This document shows, in pieces, positions 8,590 to 15,718 of a DNA stretch of 41,371 nucleotides (position 1 is the stretch's first letter; each line of letters begins with the position of its first letter). The stretch is from Lentisphaeria bacterium UBA7640 (GTDB lineage Bacteria > Verrucomicrobiota > Lentisphaeria > Victivallales > Victivallaceae). The DNA lies in contig DLIO01000062.1 of the NCBI GenBank assembly GCA_002483765.1, forward strand, positions 1 to 41,371, written 5' to 3'. The notes below the pieces were generated by a model that saw nothing but the letters and a program-made list of their open reading frames with translations, searched no databases and had not been told where the DNA came from. A program made the translations under genes and the position numbers.

Positions 8590-9279
8590 ATGAAAATCAA
8601 TCTTAATAAAGTTTCAAGCACTCCTGTACTGGGATTAGTCTTGGCAGCATTTTGCGCCGTCTCCGCCATTGCCATGGCGTATACTGCGGTAAAAACAGAA
8701 CAACCAATTCGCGAAAAGAAAATACGCGCAGTCCAGGACGCGTTCAAATTAGTGTTACCGAAATTTGACAACCTGCCATCTGAGAATGTCATCAAATTAA
8801 CATCTTCGGATAACACTGACGTAACCATATACGGTGCCACTAAGAATGAAAAATTAGTCGGCTTAGCAATCACAACTTCGACCAATAAAGGCTATTCTGG
8901 TAAAATAGAAGCTATTGTTTCACTGCATCCAGATGGTCGTGTTCGCACCATCAATATCACCAAGCATGGCGAAACTCCTGGACTTGGCTCCAACATTTGC
9001 GAACGCAGCGAAGCAAAAACAATCTTCAATGTTTTCAAAAAACCGGAAAACACTAACAAGCTACCACCAAACCGTTATCTGGATTGGTATGGAGACAAAA
9101 TGCCAACAGAAATTCCATGGTCAGTGGCGAAAGACGGTGGCGAGGCCGAGTACATGACTGGCGCGACAGTTACCTGCCGTGCGGTTGCTGACATTGTCAA
9201 CCGCGCGACCAGAACGTTTCAAGCAAATAAAGAGAAAGTGATTTCTACGCTGACTCCTAAAATCGAGGTGAATAAATGA
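8590..9279 (+). CDS. rnfG: Rnf complex FMN-binding subunit G
   Basis: RnfG carries a covalently attached FMN in a periplasmically exposed domain (NqrC family) and passes electrons between RnfD and the RnfA/E core. The 229-aa product has one N-terminal membrane helix (about residues 12-34) and the FMN_bind domain. The flavinylation motif is TGATVT, with acceptor Thr193 expected as the Thr following Gly-Ala; GETPGLGSNI is the second conserved segment of the domain. A good AAAGGAG lies before the ATG, inside the end of rnfD. The stop overlaps rnfE by 4 bases. An ApbE-type flavin transferase would be needed and is not in this window. Confidence 0.94.
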   Translation: MKINLNKVSSTPVLGLVLAAFCAVSAIAMAYTAVKTEQPIREKKIRAVQDAFKLVLPKFDNLPSENVIKLTSSDNTDVTIYGATKNEKLVGLAITTSTNKGYSGKIEAIVSLHPDGRVRTINITKHGETPGLGSNICERSEAKTIFNVFKKPENTNKLPPNRYLDWYGDKMPTEIPWSVAKDGGEAEYMTGATVTCRAVADIVNRATRTFQANKEKVISTLTPKIEVNK

Positions 9280-9950
9280 ACTTATTTAAAGATTTCAGCA
9301 AAGGTATCTGGAAAGAAAACCCAGTTTTAGTGTTATTACTCGGTATGTGTCCAACGCTCGCAGTAACTAATAATGCGGTAAATGGTTTGGGAATGGGAGT
9401 AGCAACCACCTGTGTATTGATAGGGAGCAACTTTGTAGTTTCAATGCTTAAAAACCTCGTTCCATCAAAAATCCGTATCCCATGTTACATTGTGATTATC
9501 GCGACCTTTGTCAGCGTGATTGAACGTTTAATGCAAGCTTATGCACCGACCTCGCTTTATAATGCACTCGGGATTTTTATCCCGTTGATTGTTGTAAACT
9601 GTATCGTGCTTGGCCGGGCTGAAGCGTTCGCTTCAAAATCAGGAATATTTCGTTCAATTCTTGATGCACTGGGCATGGGTCTCGGCTTTACTTTGGCATT
9701 GACTTTATTGGGCGGCACTCGCGAATTTTTAACCAGCGGATCTTTATTTGATGTGAAGATCATTACTGCGTGGACCGAAAATTTCATGCTGCCAAGTAAT
9801 GCACCAGGAGCATTTATTATTTTAGGATGCTTTTTGGCATTGAAAAATCATTTGAATTTCCGACGTTCAGTAAAACGTGGTGAAGTCTATATCCCGCCAC
9901 AAGGTTTAAATTGTAAGACCTGCCGCATCTGCGACATTGGCGACGAATAA
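9276..9950 (+). CDS. rnfE: Rnf complex membrane subunit E with cysteine-rich tail
   Basis: RnfE pairs with RnfA in the membrane (NqrD family). The 224-aa protein has about six membrane segments and the two signature cysteine segments GMCPTLAVTNNA near residue 24 and IVVNCIVLGRAEAF near residue 110. GFTLALTLLGGTREFL is also typical. The last 15 residues contain C213-x2-C216-x2-C219, an extra cytosolic cysteine cluster that I do not recognise from standard RnfE. It could bind metal, but this is only an observation. As the last gene of rnfABCDGE it is followed by a palindromic repeat (10058-10090) about 108 bp after the stop. Confidence 0.94.
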   Translation: MNLFKDFSKGIWKENPVLVLLLGMCPTLAVTNNAVNGLGMGVATTCVLIGSNFVVSMLKNLVPSKIRIPCYIVIIATFVSVIERLMQAYAPTSLYNALGIFIPLIVVNCIVLGRAEAFASKSGIFRSILDALGMGLGFTLALTLLGGTREFLTSGSLFDVKIITAWTENFMLPSNAPGAFIILGCFLALKNHLNFRRSVKRGEVYIPPQGLNCKTCRICDIGDE

Positions 9951-10057
9951 AGCATCGCTCCACAATCAGCTTCGCCGCCATATACATGTTGAATTTTGTT
10001 TTAATTATTATCAATAATAACATATGCTCAAATAGAAATTTTCATAAATATCTTCTT

Positions 10058-10090
10058 AAATTCACGCGCGCATAATGCGCGCGCGAATTA
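10058..10090. repeat. GCGCGC palindrome, copy 1 (3' of rnfE)
   Basis: Near-perfect palindrome with AATT ends and a core of alternating C/G around GCATAATGC. Arms 10065-10073 and 10075-10083 are exact reverse complements around a central A. It lies 108 bp downstream of the rnfE stop. It matches copies at 19592, 24527, 26909 and 37502. Confidence 0.9.
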
Positions 10091-10230
10091 GGACTCCGAT
10101 TTACAATGTGAAAAGACCTGCCCGACTAACCCAAATTGATAATAAATATTTGACGACTGACTCTTACAAAATCTAGTAAAACAAACGGCTATCAGGTAAT
10201 GCTTAAAGCATTGTTTTAGCAAAAACTTAT

Positions 10231-10395
10231 TTCAGGCTGGAAAAAACAATAATATGTAGTAATATTATTTTTGTTCTCTGTTATTTTTCGGACATGGCAA
10301 CAAGAAAATTACAAAAATGTTATGAAAATGGGTTTCATAGCATAAAACAATAAAGCCATTTTTTTATACTTGGCTTTCTAACAAAGGGAAATATT
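10231..10395 (+). promoter_or_regulatory. Conserved leader of lipoprotein gene 1
   Basis: About 165 bp before the ATG align with the leader of the second lipoprotein gene (10866-11033). Shared blocks are AGGCTGGA, ACAATAA, a TTTTTG-type run, and best of all GTTATGAAAAT-N3-TTTCATAGCATAAAA, which contains the inverted repeat TATGAAA (10321-10327) / TTTCATA (10333-10339). This probably contains the promoter and a regulator site or a small hairpin in the 5' UTR. A GGGAAA-type ribosome site lies just before the start. Confidence 0.55.
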
Positions 10396-10638
10396 ATGAA
10401 AACAAAAATGATGATTATGCTCGGTATTGGCGCATTGACTGTAGGCGTTTTATTGGCGGGCTGTGGCAAAGACTCTGGCGAACAAGCTGGAAAGGACCTA
10501 GATAATGCCAAAGCGCAAACAGTTGAAGCCGCTAAGAAAGCCAAAGATGCATCCAAGAAGGCTGCGGATGAAGCTGCAAAAAAAGCTAAAGATGCTTCCA
10601 AAAAAGCTGACGGACTTATGGATAGTATAAAAAAATAA
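10396..10638 (+). CDS. Small Ala/Lys-rich lipoprotein, paralogue 1
   Basis: 80-aa predicted lipoprotein. The signal peptide runs over residues 1-22 with lipobox LLAGC (Cys23 as lipidated residue), followed by GKDSGE. The mature part is a highly charged, Ala/Lys/Asp-rich helix containing two copies of AAKKAKDASKKA (around residues 49-73), so it should form a long amphipathic or coiled helix, loosely like entericidin or LEA-type small lipoproteins. No enzymatic function is suggested. The first 29 residues are almost identical to the product of the next gene (start 11034), showing a tandem duplication with later divergence of the helical part. A strong terminator follows directly. Confidence 0.8.
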   Translation: MKTKMMIMLGIGALTVGVLLAGCGKDSGEQAGKDLDNAKAQTVEAAKKAKDASKKAADEAAKKAKDASKKADGLMDSIKK

Positions 10639-10660
10639 GTTTCCATTTTCAAAACACGAT

Positions 10661-10700
10661 AAAAACCGCCATTCAACTTTTATTGAATAGCGGTTTTTTT
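10661..10700 (+). terminator. Rho-independent terminator of lipoprotein gene 1
   Basis: Stem CCGCCATTCAA / TTGAATAGCGG with one mismatch and a short loop, flanked by A-run and a TTTTTTT run at 10694-10700, 22 bp after the stop codon. Confidence 0.9.
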
Positions 10701-10865
10701 ATTCAATAATAAAACAAAATCAGGTATTCAAGTAGACTCTTCGCTAGCGGAATTAAACTATAGTCGATTAATTTGTTGTATTTTTCAAAATACACCCACA
10801 TCAAATCAAGATAAAATAGCAGTTATCTTAAAAAAACTTTAAGTGTTTTTTTGAAGAAATTTTAT

Positions 10866-11033
10866 TTTAGGCTGGACAAAGCAACAATAAGCTGTAATCT
10901 TATCTTTGTTCGCTAATGTTTTTCAGAGACCGAGTAACAAAAAAATTGTAGCAACGTTATGAAAATAAGTTTCATAGCATAAAAAAATAGAGCAAAAGCC
11001 TTTGTGCTTAGCTCACTAAAAAAGGAAGAAGTT
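10866..11033 (+). promoter_or_regulatory. Conserved leader of lipoprotein gene 2
   Basis: Homologous to 10231-10395. The inverted repeat TATGAAA (10958-10964) / TTTCATA (10970-10976) is kept with the same 5-base spacer although the spacer bases differ (ATAAG versus ATGGG), and it is followed by the same GCATAAAA. Conservation of arms with a changed loop supports function as a protein site or RNA hairpin. Confidence 0.55.
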
Positions 11034-11321
11034 ATGAAATCAAAAATGATGATCCTAATGGGAATCGGAGCGTTGACGGTTGGCGTTTTGTTGGCAGGAT
11101 GCGGAAAAGACTCTGGCGAAAAAACTGGCAAAGCCCTCGACAATGCGGCGACCTCGACTAAGAATGCCGCAAAAACAGCCGTGGACGCTACTAAGGACGC
11201 CACTAAAACAGCAGTAGATGCAACAAAAAATGCCGCAGACAAAACGGTTAAAAAAACCGGAGAAGTCATGGAAAAAACCGGTTCAGCTATAGAAAAGGCT
11301 GGAGAGAATATGCAAGAATAA
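11034..11321 (+). CDS. Small Ala/Lys/Thr-rich lipoprotein, paralogue 2
   Basis: 95-aa predicted lipoprotein. An in-frame GTG at 11004 gives a longer frame, but the ATG at 11034 has an AGGAAG site 5-6 bp upstream and aligns with the start of its paralogue. Signal peptide about residues 1-22, lipobox LLAGC, then GKDSGEKTGK. The mature part repeats an 11-residue pattern (TAVDATKDATK, TAVDATKNAAD) and then KKTGEVMEKTGSAIEKAGENM, which predicts a continuous amphipathic helix as in apolipoprotein/LEA-like 11-mer repeats. Role unknown; a cell-envelope stress or spacer role is only a guess. It is followed by its own terminator at 11351-11389, so the two copies are probably expressed as separate units. 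Confidence 0.8.
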   Translation: MKSKMMILMGIGALTVGVLLAGCGKDSGEKTGKALDNAATSTKNAAKTAVDATKDATKTAVDATKNAADKTVKKTGEVMEKTGSAIEKAGENMQE

Positions 11322-11350
11322 TTCCTCGGAATTTAAATAAACAATTACTT

Positions 11351-11389
11351 AAACCGATGTTTAGCCTAGGCTGAACATCGGTTTTTTTA
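11351..11389 (+). terminator. Rho-independent terminator of lipoprotein gene 2
   Basis: Long stem AAACCGATGTTTAGC / GCTGAACATCGGTTT with one G-U pair and a tiny loop around CTAG, ending in a TTTTTTT run. It lies about 30 bp after the stop. Confidence 0.92.
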
Positions 11390-12148
11390 ATCAGCCATAA
11401 ACAAAGGAAAATAGAATATATTCTATTTATAATTAGACTATAGTTTACTAACACTTTATGCATTATGGAATTATACATTTAGTATTCAACTCAGTATGCT
11501 ACAGAAATAGCCAAGGCTATGCTTCAGAAGCCGTTTCGAGCAGCCCTATCGAGCAAGCTTTTTAAAACTCGGATATCCACGAGAACAATCCTTACTCCAT
11601 TCATTGTTTCAGGTCGACTAACCCAAATCCCGTGATGAAAAACATTCAGAGTAAACAGAAATGGCGAAGGCATTACACTTTAGCGCATGTTAATTTTCCT
11701 TTTCGATACGCTTTTATGCTGGGATGACAATATAATCAACGTCCAACATTTAACAAATAAGTTTCTGCTGTACAGCAGATCGGCCGTCAATCCTTATGTG
11801 GCACTTTATTTTGTCACTAGAATTGGCAACAACGGTCGTATAATGATGAATTTGCAGTACCTTTAAAACATTTTTCTTGGTAACTGAATATTCGTAACAC
11901 TCCAGCAAGTTTTCTAAATAACGCAGCAAAAGATATGCTAAAATGATTATCCACGTATGAGTTTTGCAACGTCTCTCCAATTGATGGTATACAGGGCGCA
12001 CGCAAAAGTTACTTTTAATATATCTACATGTGTTTTCGACTTGCTTTTTAGCCTGTATGGTAGTAATTTTTTAGTTAGCCATCGCTATTTTCAGTTTAAA
12101 TGGTGGTATATTGAGTAATCTATACTTTAGAAAATCAGGAGAGTTTTC
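11390..12148. other. Gene-poor decayed region before rhaA
   Basis: About 760 bp with no intact gene. It contains a transposase remnant on the minus strand (11750-12070), a perfect 16-bp palindrome TCTGCTGTACAGCAGA at 11764-11779 inside that remnant's end, a small hairpin ATAGCC-AA-GGCTAT at 11507-11520, and the rhaA upstream region from about 12075. The rest (11400-11740) shows no convincing coding sequence. Confidence 0.6.
11750..12070 (-). pseudogene. C-terminal remnant of an IS1634/IS4-type transposase
   Basis: Reading the minus strand from 12070 without requiring a start codon gives about 106 codons that end at a stop at 11750. The segment KSNFCVRPVYHQLERRCKTH followed by a hydrophobic IIILAYLLLRYLENLL matches the C-terminal DDE-domain pattern (FR-x-LKS-x-L-x-RPVYH-x-x-ER-x-x-AH, then a leucine-rich helix) of IS1634/IS4-superfamily transposases. 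The tail, with VLKVLQIHHYTTVV and QQKLIC, also fits. A stop at 12071-12073 blocks the frame upstream, and no catalytic Asp residues or N-terminal part are present. It is therefore an inactive fragment left near the rhaA promoter; terminal inverted repeats were not found. Confidence 0.65.
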
Positions 12149-13402
12149 ATGACCAAAATCGAGCAAAGTTTTCAATTGGCGGCAGAACGTTATTACGAAT
12201 TGGGCGTTGATGTCGAGAAGGCGATGGATAAACTGGCTGAAGTCGCAATTTCACTACATTGTTGGCAAGGCGACGACGTTGGCGGATTTGAACAAAACCG
12301 AAAAGCCTTGAGCGGTGGCATTCAAGTCACTGGTAACTATCCCGGTAAAGCCCAAACACCAGAAGAACTCCGTGCTGACCTCGATTTTGCATTCAGCCTA
12401 CTTCCTGGCAAACACCGACTTAATGTCCATGCCATTTATGCGGAAACTAATGGCAAAAAGATTGAACGCAATGAATTGGCGCCAGAACATTTCCAGAATT
12501 GGATTGATTGGGCTAATACCCACGATATCGGATTAGACTTTAATGCGTCATATTTTTCGCATCCACTGGCAAACGAAGCTACCCTCAGCAATCGGGACGA
12601 AGCTATCCGCAAATTCTGGATCGAACATGGCATAGCCTGCCGAAAGATCGGCGCAGAAATGGGCAAGCAGACCGGAAAAACCTGTATCACTAACTTTTGG
12701 GTGCCAGATGGTAGCAAAGATACTCCAGCCGATCGCCTCGCGCCACGTGCTAGGTTAAAAAACTCACTGGACACCATTTTTGCCGAAGAGATCAATCCAC
12801 AATATCATCTTGACGCCGTGGAATCCAAACTATTTGGCATCGGTGCTGAATCCTATACCGTAGGTTCACATGAATTTTACATGGGTTATGCCGTTAGGAA
12901 TAAAAAAGTTCTCTGCTTAGATGCTGGGCACTTTCATCCAACGGAGGTTATCTCGGATAAATTATCGGCAGCGTTGTTATTCCTTGATGATGTTTTGTTG
13001 CACGTCAGCCGTGGCGTGCGCTGGGATAGTGATCACGTGGTGACCATGAACGACGAGCTATTCGCTATCGCACAGGAAATTGTGCGTAACGATTATCTGA
13101 AACGTGTCCATATTGGACTCGATTATTTCGACGCCAGCATCAACCGCATTGCCGCCTGGGTAACTGGAACACGCAACACACTCAAAGCTTTGCTTTATGC
13201 CATGCTGGAACCTTCCGACAAACTACGCGAAATGGAAAACGCTGGAGATAATACCGGTCGCCTAGTTTGGCAAGAGGAATTAAAAACAATGCCATTCGGC
13301 GTAATCTGGGATTACTATTGTTTGCGCAACAATGTTCCAACCGGATTTCAATGGTTGGAAAAAATAAGAGAATATGAAAAACAAATTCTCAGTTGTCGTT
13401 AA
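12149..13402 (+). CDS. rhaA: L-rhamnose isomerase
   Basis: RhaA converts L-rhamnose to L-rhamnulose in the cytoplasm using divalent metal. The 417-aa length matches the E. coli enzyme (419). Family segments run through the whole chain: ISLHCWQGDDVGGFE near the N-terminus, the metal-ligand stretches with VESKLFGIGAESYTVGSHEF, LDAGHFHPTEVISDK and VHIGLDYFDASINRI, and the C-terminal active-site loop region. A clear AGGAG lies before the ATG. It stands alone on the + strand; the kinase gene converges on it 47 bp away. No rhamnulokinase (rhaB) is in the window. The aldolase-SDR fusion at 15719-17626 could act further down the same pathway. Confidence 0.97.
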   Translation: MTKIEQSFQLAAERYYELGVDVEKAMDKLAEVAISLHCWQGDDVGGFEQNRKALSGGIQVTGNYPGKAQTPEELRADLDFAFSLLPGKHRLNVHAIYAETNGKKIERNELAPEHFQNWIDWANTHDIGLDFNASYFSHPLANEATLSNRDEAIRKFWIEHGIACRKIGAEMGKQTGKTCITNFWVPDGSKDTPADRLAPRARLKNSLDTIFAEEINPQYHLDAVESKLFGIGAESYTVGSHEFYMGYAVRNKKVLCLDAGHFHPTEVISDKLSAALLFLDDVLLHVSRGVRWDSDHVVTMNDELFAIAQEIVRNDYLKRVHIGLDYFDASINRIAAWVTGTRNTLKALLYAMLEPSDKLREMENAGDNTGRLVWQEELKTMPFGVIWDYYCLRNNVPTGFQWLEKIREYEKQILSCR

Positions 13403-13449
13403 AGCGAATTATTATCTTGATCTATTGTCTGTGTAATTCATAGATTTAA

Positions 13450-15672
13450 TTATAGCAGCGGTTTGAGTTTTTTCTCGATTTCCGCTGCCAGTGCGGGAGC
13501 TAGTTTAAAACGTTCAAGCAATATCGCGGCTTCTGCACTAGCTTGGGTGCGATTGTAATACGCCGAAATCAAAATTGCTTCGATAGCGTATTCTACGACT
13601 GCGTGGCGCCACTCTTGGATTGGTGAAGGGGCTACATCCAATGCCGGATGCGCCATATTCCCTCCATAAAGCGCCAACTTAAACTGGAGATCGTTGTTTT
13701 CACCTAACTTAGGAGCGGCTCGCCGGATCAGCGCATATAACGTCTTTGGTTCCAAGTCATACCACGCTCGGGATCGTACAGAGTTGCCTGAACTTTTTGA
13801 TTGGTAGAATATCATTCCAGACTCGACCATAACTACACGCCCTTCACTAGGGATGGTCAATCCCACCAAGCTCGAAGTTTTACTAAAAAACAACGAATCA
13901 ATTTGTTCTAGCTCTGCGATTACTTGTAAAAATGGACTGAGCCACTCCTTGTACTTTCCCGAGTATTCTTGTGATTGATAGGCAACAGTTGCTTTGGCGC
14001 GATTAAAATCACGATTGCGCACCGAAAAATAAAGTGTATTTAAAACCATATTTTTCCATATCACACCTTCATGTCCGGTCGTAATTTGTGCTTTCAGATT
14101 CAGTATATTGAGTTCATCTGATATTTTTTTAATTTGCTCGCCAAGTGCCTTCTCCGTTGCTTTATATTTTTTTTGCACAACTTCAAACTCTTTTATTTTT
14201 GTGGTTAACTCTTGTGAAAGTTCAGTGTTGCTTTGTGTTTCATGGTTGAGTTTTTTTGATAACTCCTCGATGTGATTTTCCTTGCGCGTGATTTCAACTT
14301 GTAATTTTTTTTCACGTATTTCTGTAGAATAGGTACGCACTTTCCAGTACAGAGAGTCGAGCTGCGGCAACCTCTTACTGGGAAAACTGCGCAATATATT
14401 TGCCACCTCAACCTCCAAAATCGAATGTGCAATATGGCCGGAAGCCATATTATCTTCAAACTCCTCAACCCGTTTTTGAATTGGATAAACTTGGGAATTA
14501 GTATATTCGTCGCCAGCTTTGGATAAATAATATTGAAATACATAACTAAAAATCATAAACAGGAAAACAAATGCTAATATAACAATATAAAAGATATCCT
14601 TACGGCGGCTGCGATGACGCTCAATTTCATCGCGGATGGCATTCTGTGGTTCGTTGTCGCTAATTTGAGCCACTGAACGCTGACGATCGTAGCTCAAGCG
14701 GCTCATTGAAATAGTGTGAACATCGGGAATCATGGAATTGTCCGGAGCCGTTACCTGACGAACCTCCCAGATCTCATTTAATAATTGATTCATGTCACTG
14801 AAGCGATCTTCAGGATATTTTTCAATCATCCGGCGTACTAAATTAGAGACGTTTAGCGGAATATCACGACTCAACCGATGTAAGGGCATTGCTTCTTCGC
14901 TAAAATGCTGATTCGCGACCTCTTGCAGGGTTTCAGCTTTAAAGGGTAATTCTCCAGACAACATTTCATACAAAGTGATACCAAGACTATAAATATCGCT
15001 ACGGGTGTCGGATTCACCACCAGAAAATTGCTCCGGGCTCATGTACGAAGGGCTGCCACAAACCGTGCCTCCATTATCTAGACCAGATAAAATCACGGCT
15101 AAACCCATATCGGTCAATTTTATAATCCCATCAACCGTAATCATGATATTTTCAGGCTTAACGTCTCGATGGATCATTTGTGCGCTTTCCCACGCATACC
15201 AAAGAGCCTCAGCGATTTGCTGGATAATATGAAGTGCCTCGTCAACTTCCAGCGTCCCCTCACGCAATAATCTTGTCTTTAAGGTTTCTCCTTCAACTAG
15301 ATTCATCGCCATGTAGTAGATACCGTCTTCCTGCCCCAATGCTAGAGCCTGAATCAGGTTGACGTGATTTAATCTGGCAGCGACACGCGCTTCACGCATA
15401 AGGTCTTCAAAACGATTACCGTCAGTATTACCGGCCTCAATTACCTTCAGAGCAACTTCGCGCGCCAGCGACAGCTGAATAGCCTTGTAAACCCGTCCAG
15501 TGCTGCCACCGCCAATCTTTTCCCGAATGACAAAATCGTCAATAACACAATTCTGAGCAAAACGGGAGCGTGGCACAAAACCTTTCCGTCGGCAACTTGG
15601 ACATTCCAAGCGCGAACCAAACTTTTGCTCGGTCTCAATCAGCGACAAACAAAATGAACATTGAAAACGCAT
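13450..15672 (-). CDS. Membrane-anchored Ser/Thr protein kinase with zinc ribbon and coiled coil
   Basis: 740-aa Hanks-type kinase. Domain order: zinc ribbon C5-x2-C8-x15-C24-x2-C27; kinase domain about 45-315 with glycine loop IGGGSTGRVY (53-62), ATP lysine K76 in ALKVIE, catalytic loop HRDVKPEN (168-175, Asp170) and activation segment ending SPSYMSPEQ; a single membrane helix about 353-380; a charged coiled coil about 440-530; and a roughly 200-residue extracytoplasmic domain of unknown type. The metal-binding DFG is DMG (188-190), a tolerated variant, so activity is likely. Such kinases are numerous in PVC bacteria, but the outer domain, presumably the sensor, is unrecognised. It lies 46 bp after the aldolase-SDR gene on the same strand. 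Confidence 0.92.
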   Translation of the reverse strand: MRFQCSFCLSLIETEQKFGSRLECPSCRRKGFVPRSRFAQNCVIDDFVIREKIGGGSTGRVYKAIQLSLAREVALKVIEAGNTDGNRFEDLMREARVAARLNHVNLIQALALGQEDGIYYMAMNLVEGETLKTRLLREGTLEVDEALHIIQQIAEALWYAWESAQMIHRDVKPENIMITVDGIIKLTDMGLAVILSGLDNGGTVCGSPSYMSPEQFSGGESDTRSDIYSLGITLYEMLSGELPFKAETLQEVANQHFSEEAMPLHRLSRDIPLNVSNLVRRMIEKYPEDRFSDMNQLLNEIWEVRQVTAPDNSMIPDVHTISMSRLSYDRQRSVAQISDNEPQNAIRDEIERHRSRRKDIFYIVILAFVFLFMIFSYVFQYYLSKAGDEYTNSQVYPIQKRVEEFEDNMASGHIAHSILEVEVANILRSFPSKRLPQLDSLYWKVRTYSTEIREKKLQVEITRKENHIEELSKKLNHETQSNTELSQELTTKIKEFEVVQKKYKATEKALGEQIKKISDELNILNLKAQITTGHEGVIWKNMVLNTLYFSVRNRDFNRAKATVAYQSQEYSGKYKEWLSPFLQVIAELEQIDSLFFSKTSSLVGLTIPSEGRVVMVESGMIFYQSKSSGNSVRSRAWYDLEPKTLYALIRRAAPKLGENNDLQFKLALYGGNMAHPALDVAPSPIQEWRHAVVEYAIEAILISAYYNRTQASAEAAILLERFKLAPALAAEIEKKLKPLL

Positions 15673-15718
15673 TTTAAAACCATTACCTCTCTCAATATTT
15701 GATCAGAGTTCCGTAATT

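Larger units (their letters stand above)
9951..10395. other. Intergenic region after rnfE
   Basis: 445 bp without a credible gene. It holds one copy of the GCGCGC palindrome family (10058-10090), a small AATGCTTAAAGCATT palindrome near 10197-10211, and from about 10231 the leader of the first small lipoprotein gene, which is repeated before the second. No RNA gene was recognised. Confidence 0.6.

Noticed and set aside
10335..11269. Long hydrophobic minus-strand frames opposite both lipoprotein genes
   Set aside because: They are reverse-strand shadows of Ala/Lys-rich coding sequence; the + strand genes have signal peptides, ribosome sites and terminators.
10119..11627. A shared 14-base string CGACTAACCCAAAT in the two intergenic regions
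   Set aside because: A repeat of this length is expected by chance in a window of this size, and the flanks do not align.
11540..11640. Minus-strand stretch reading like a protein fragment (HHGIWVSRPETMNGVRIVLV)
   Set aside because: It is short, has no start or family match that I can name, and is bounded by stops; it could be decayed coding DNA but there is not enough evidence.
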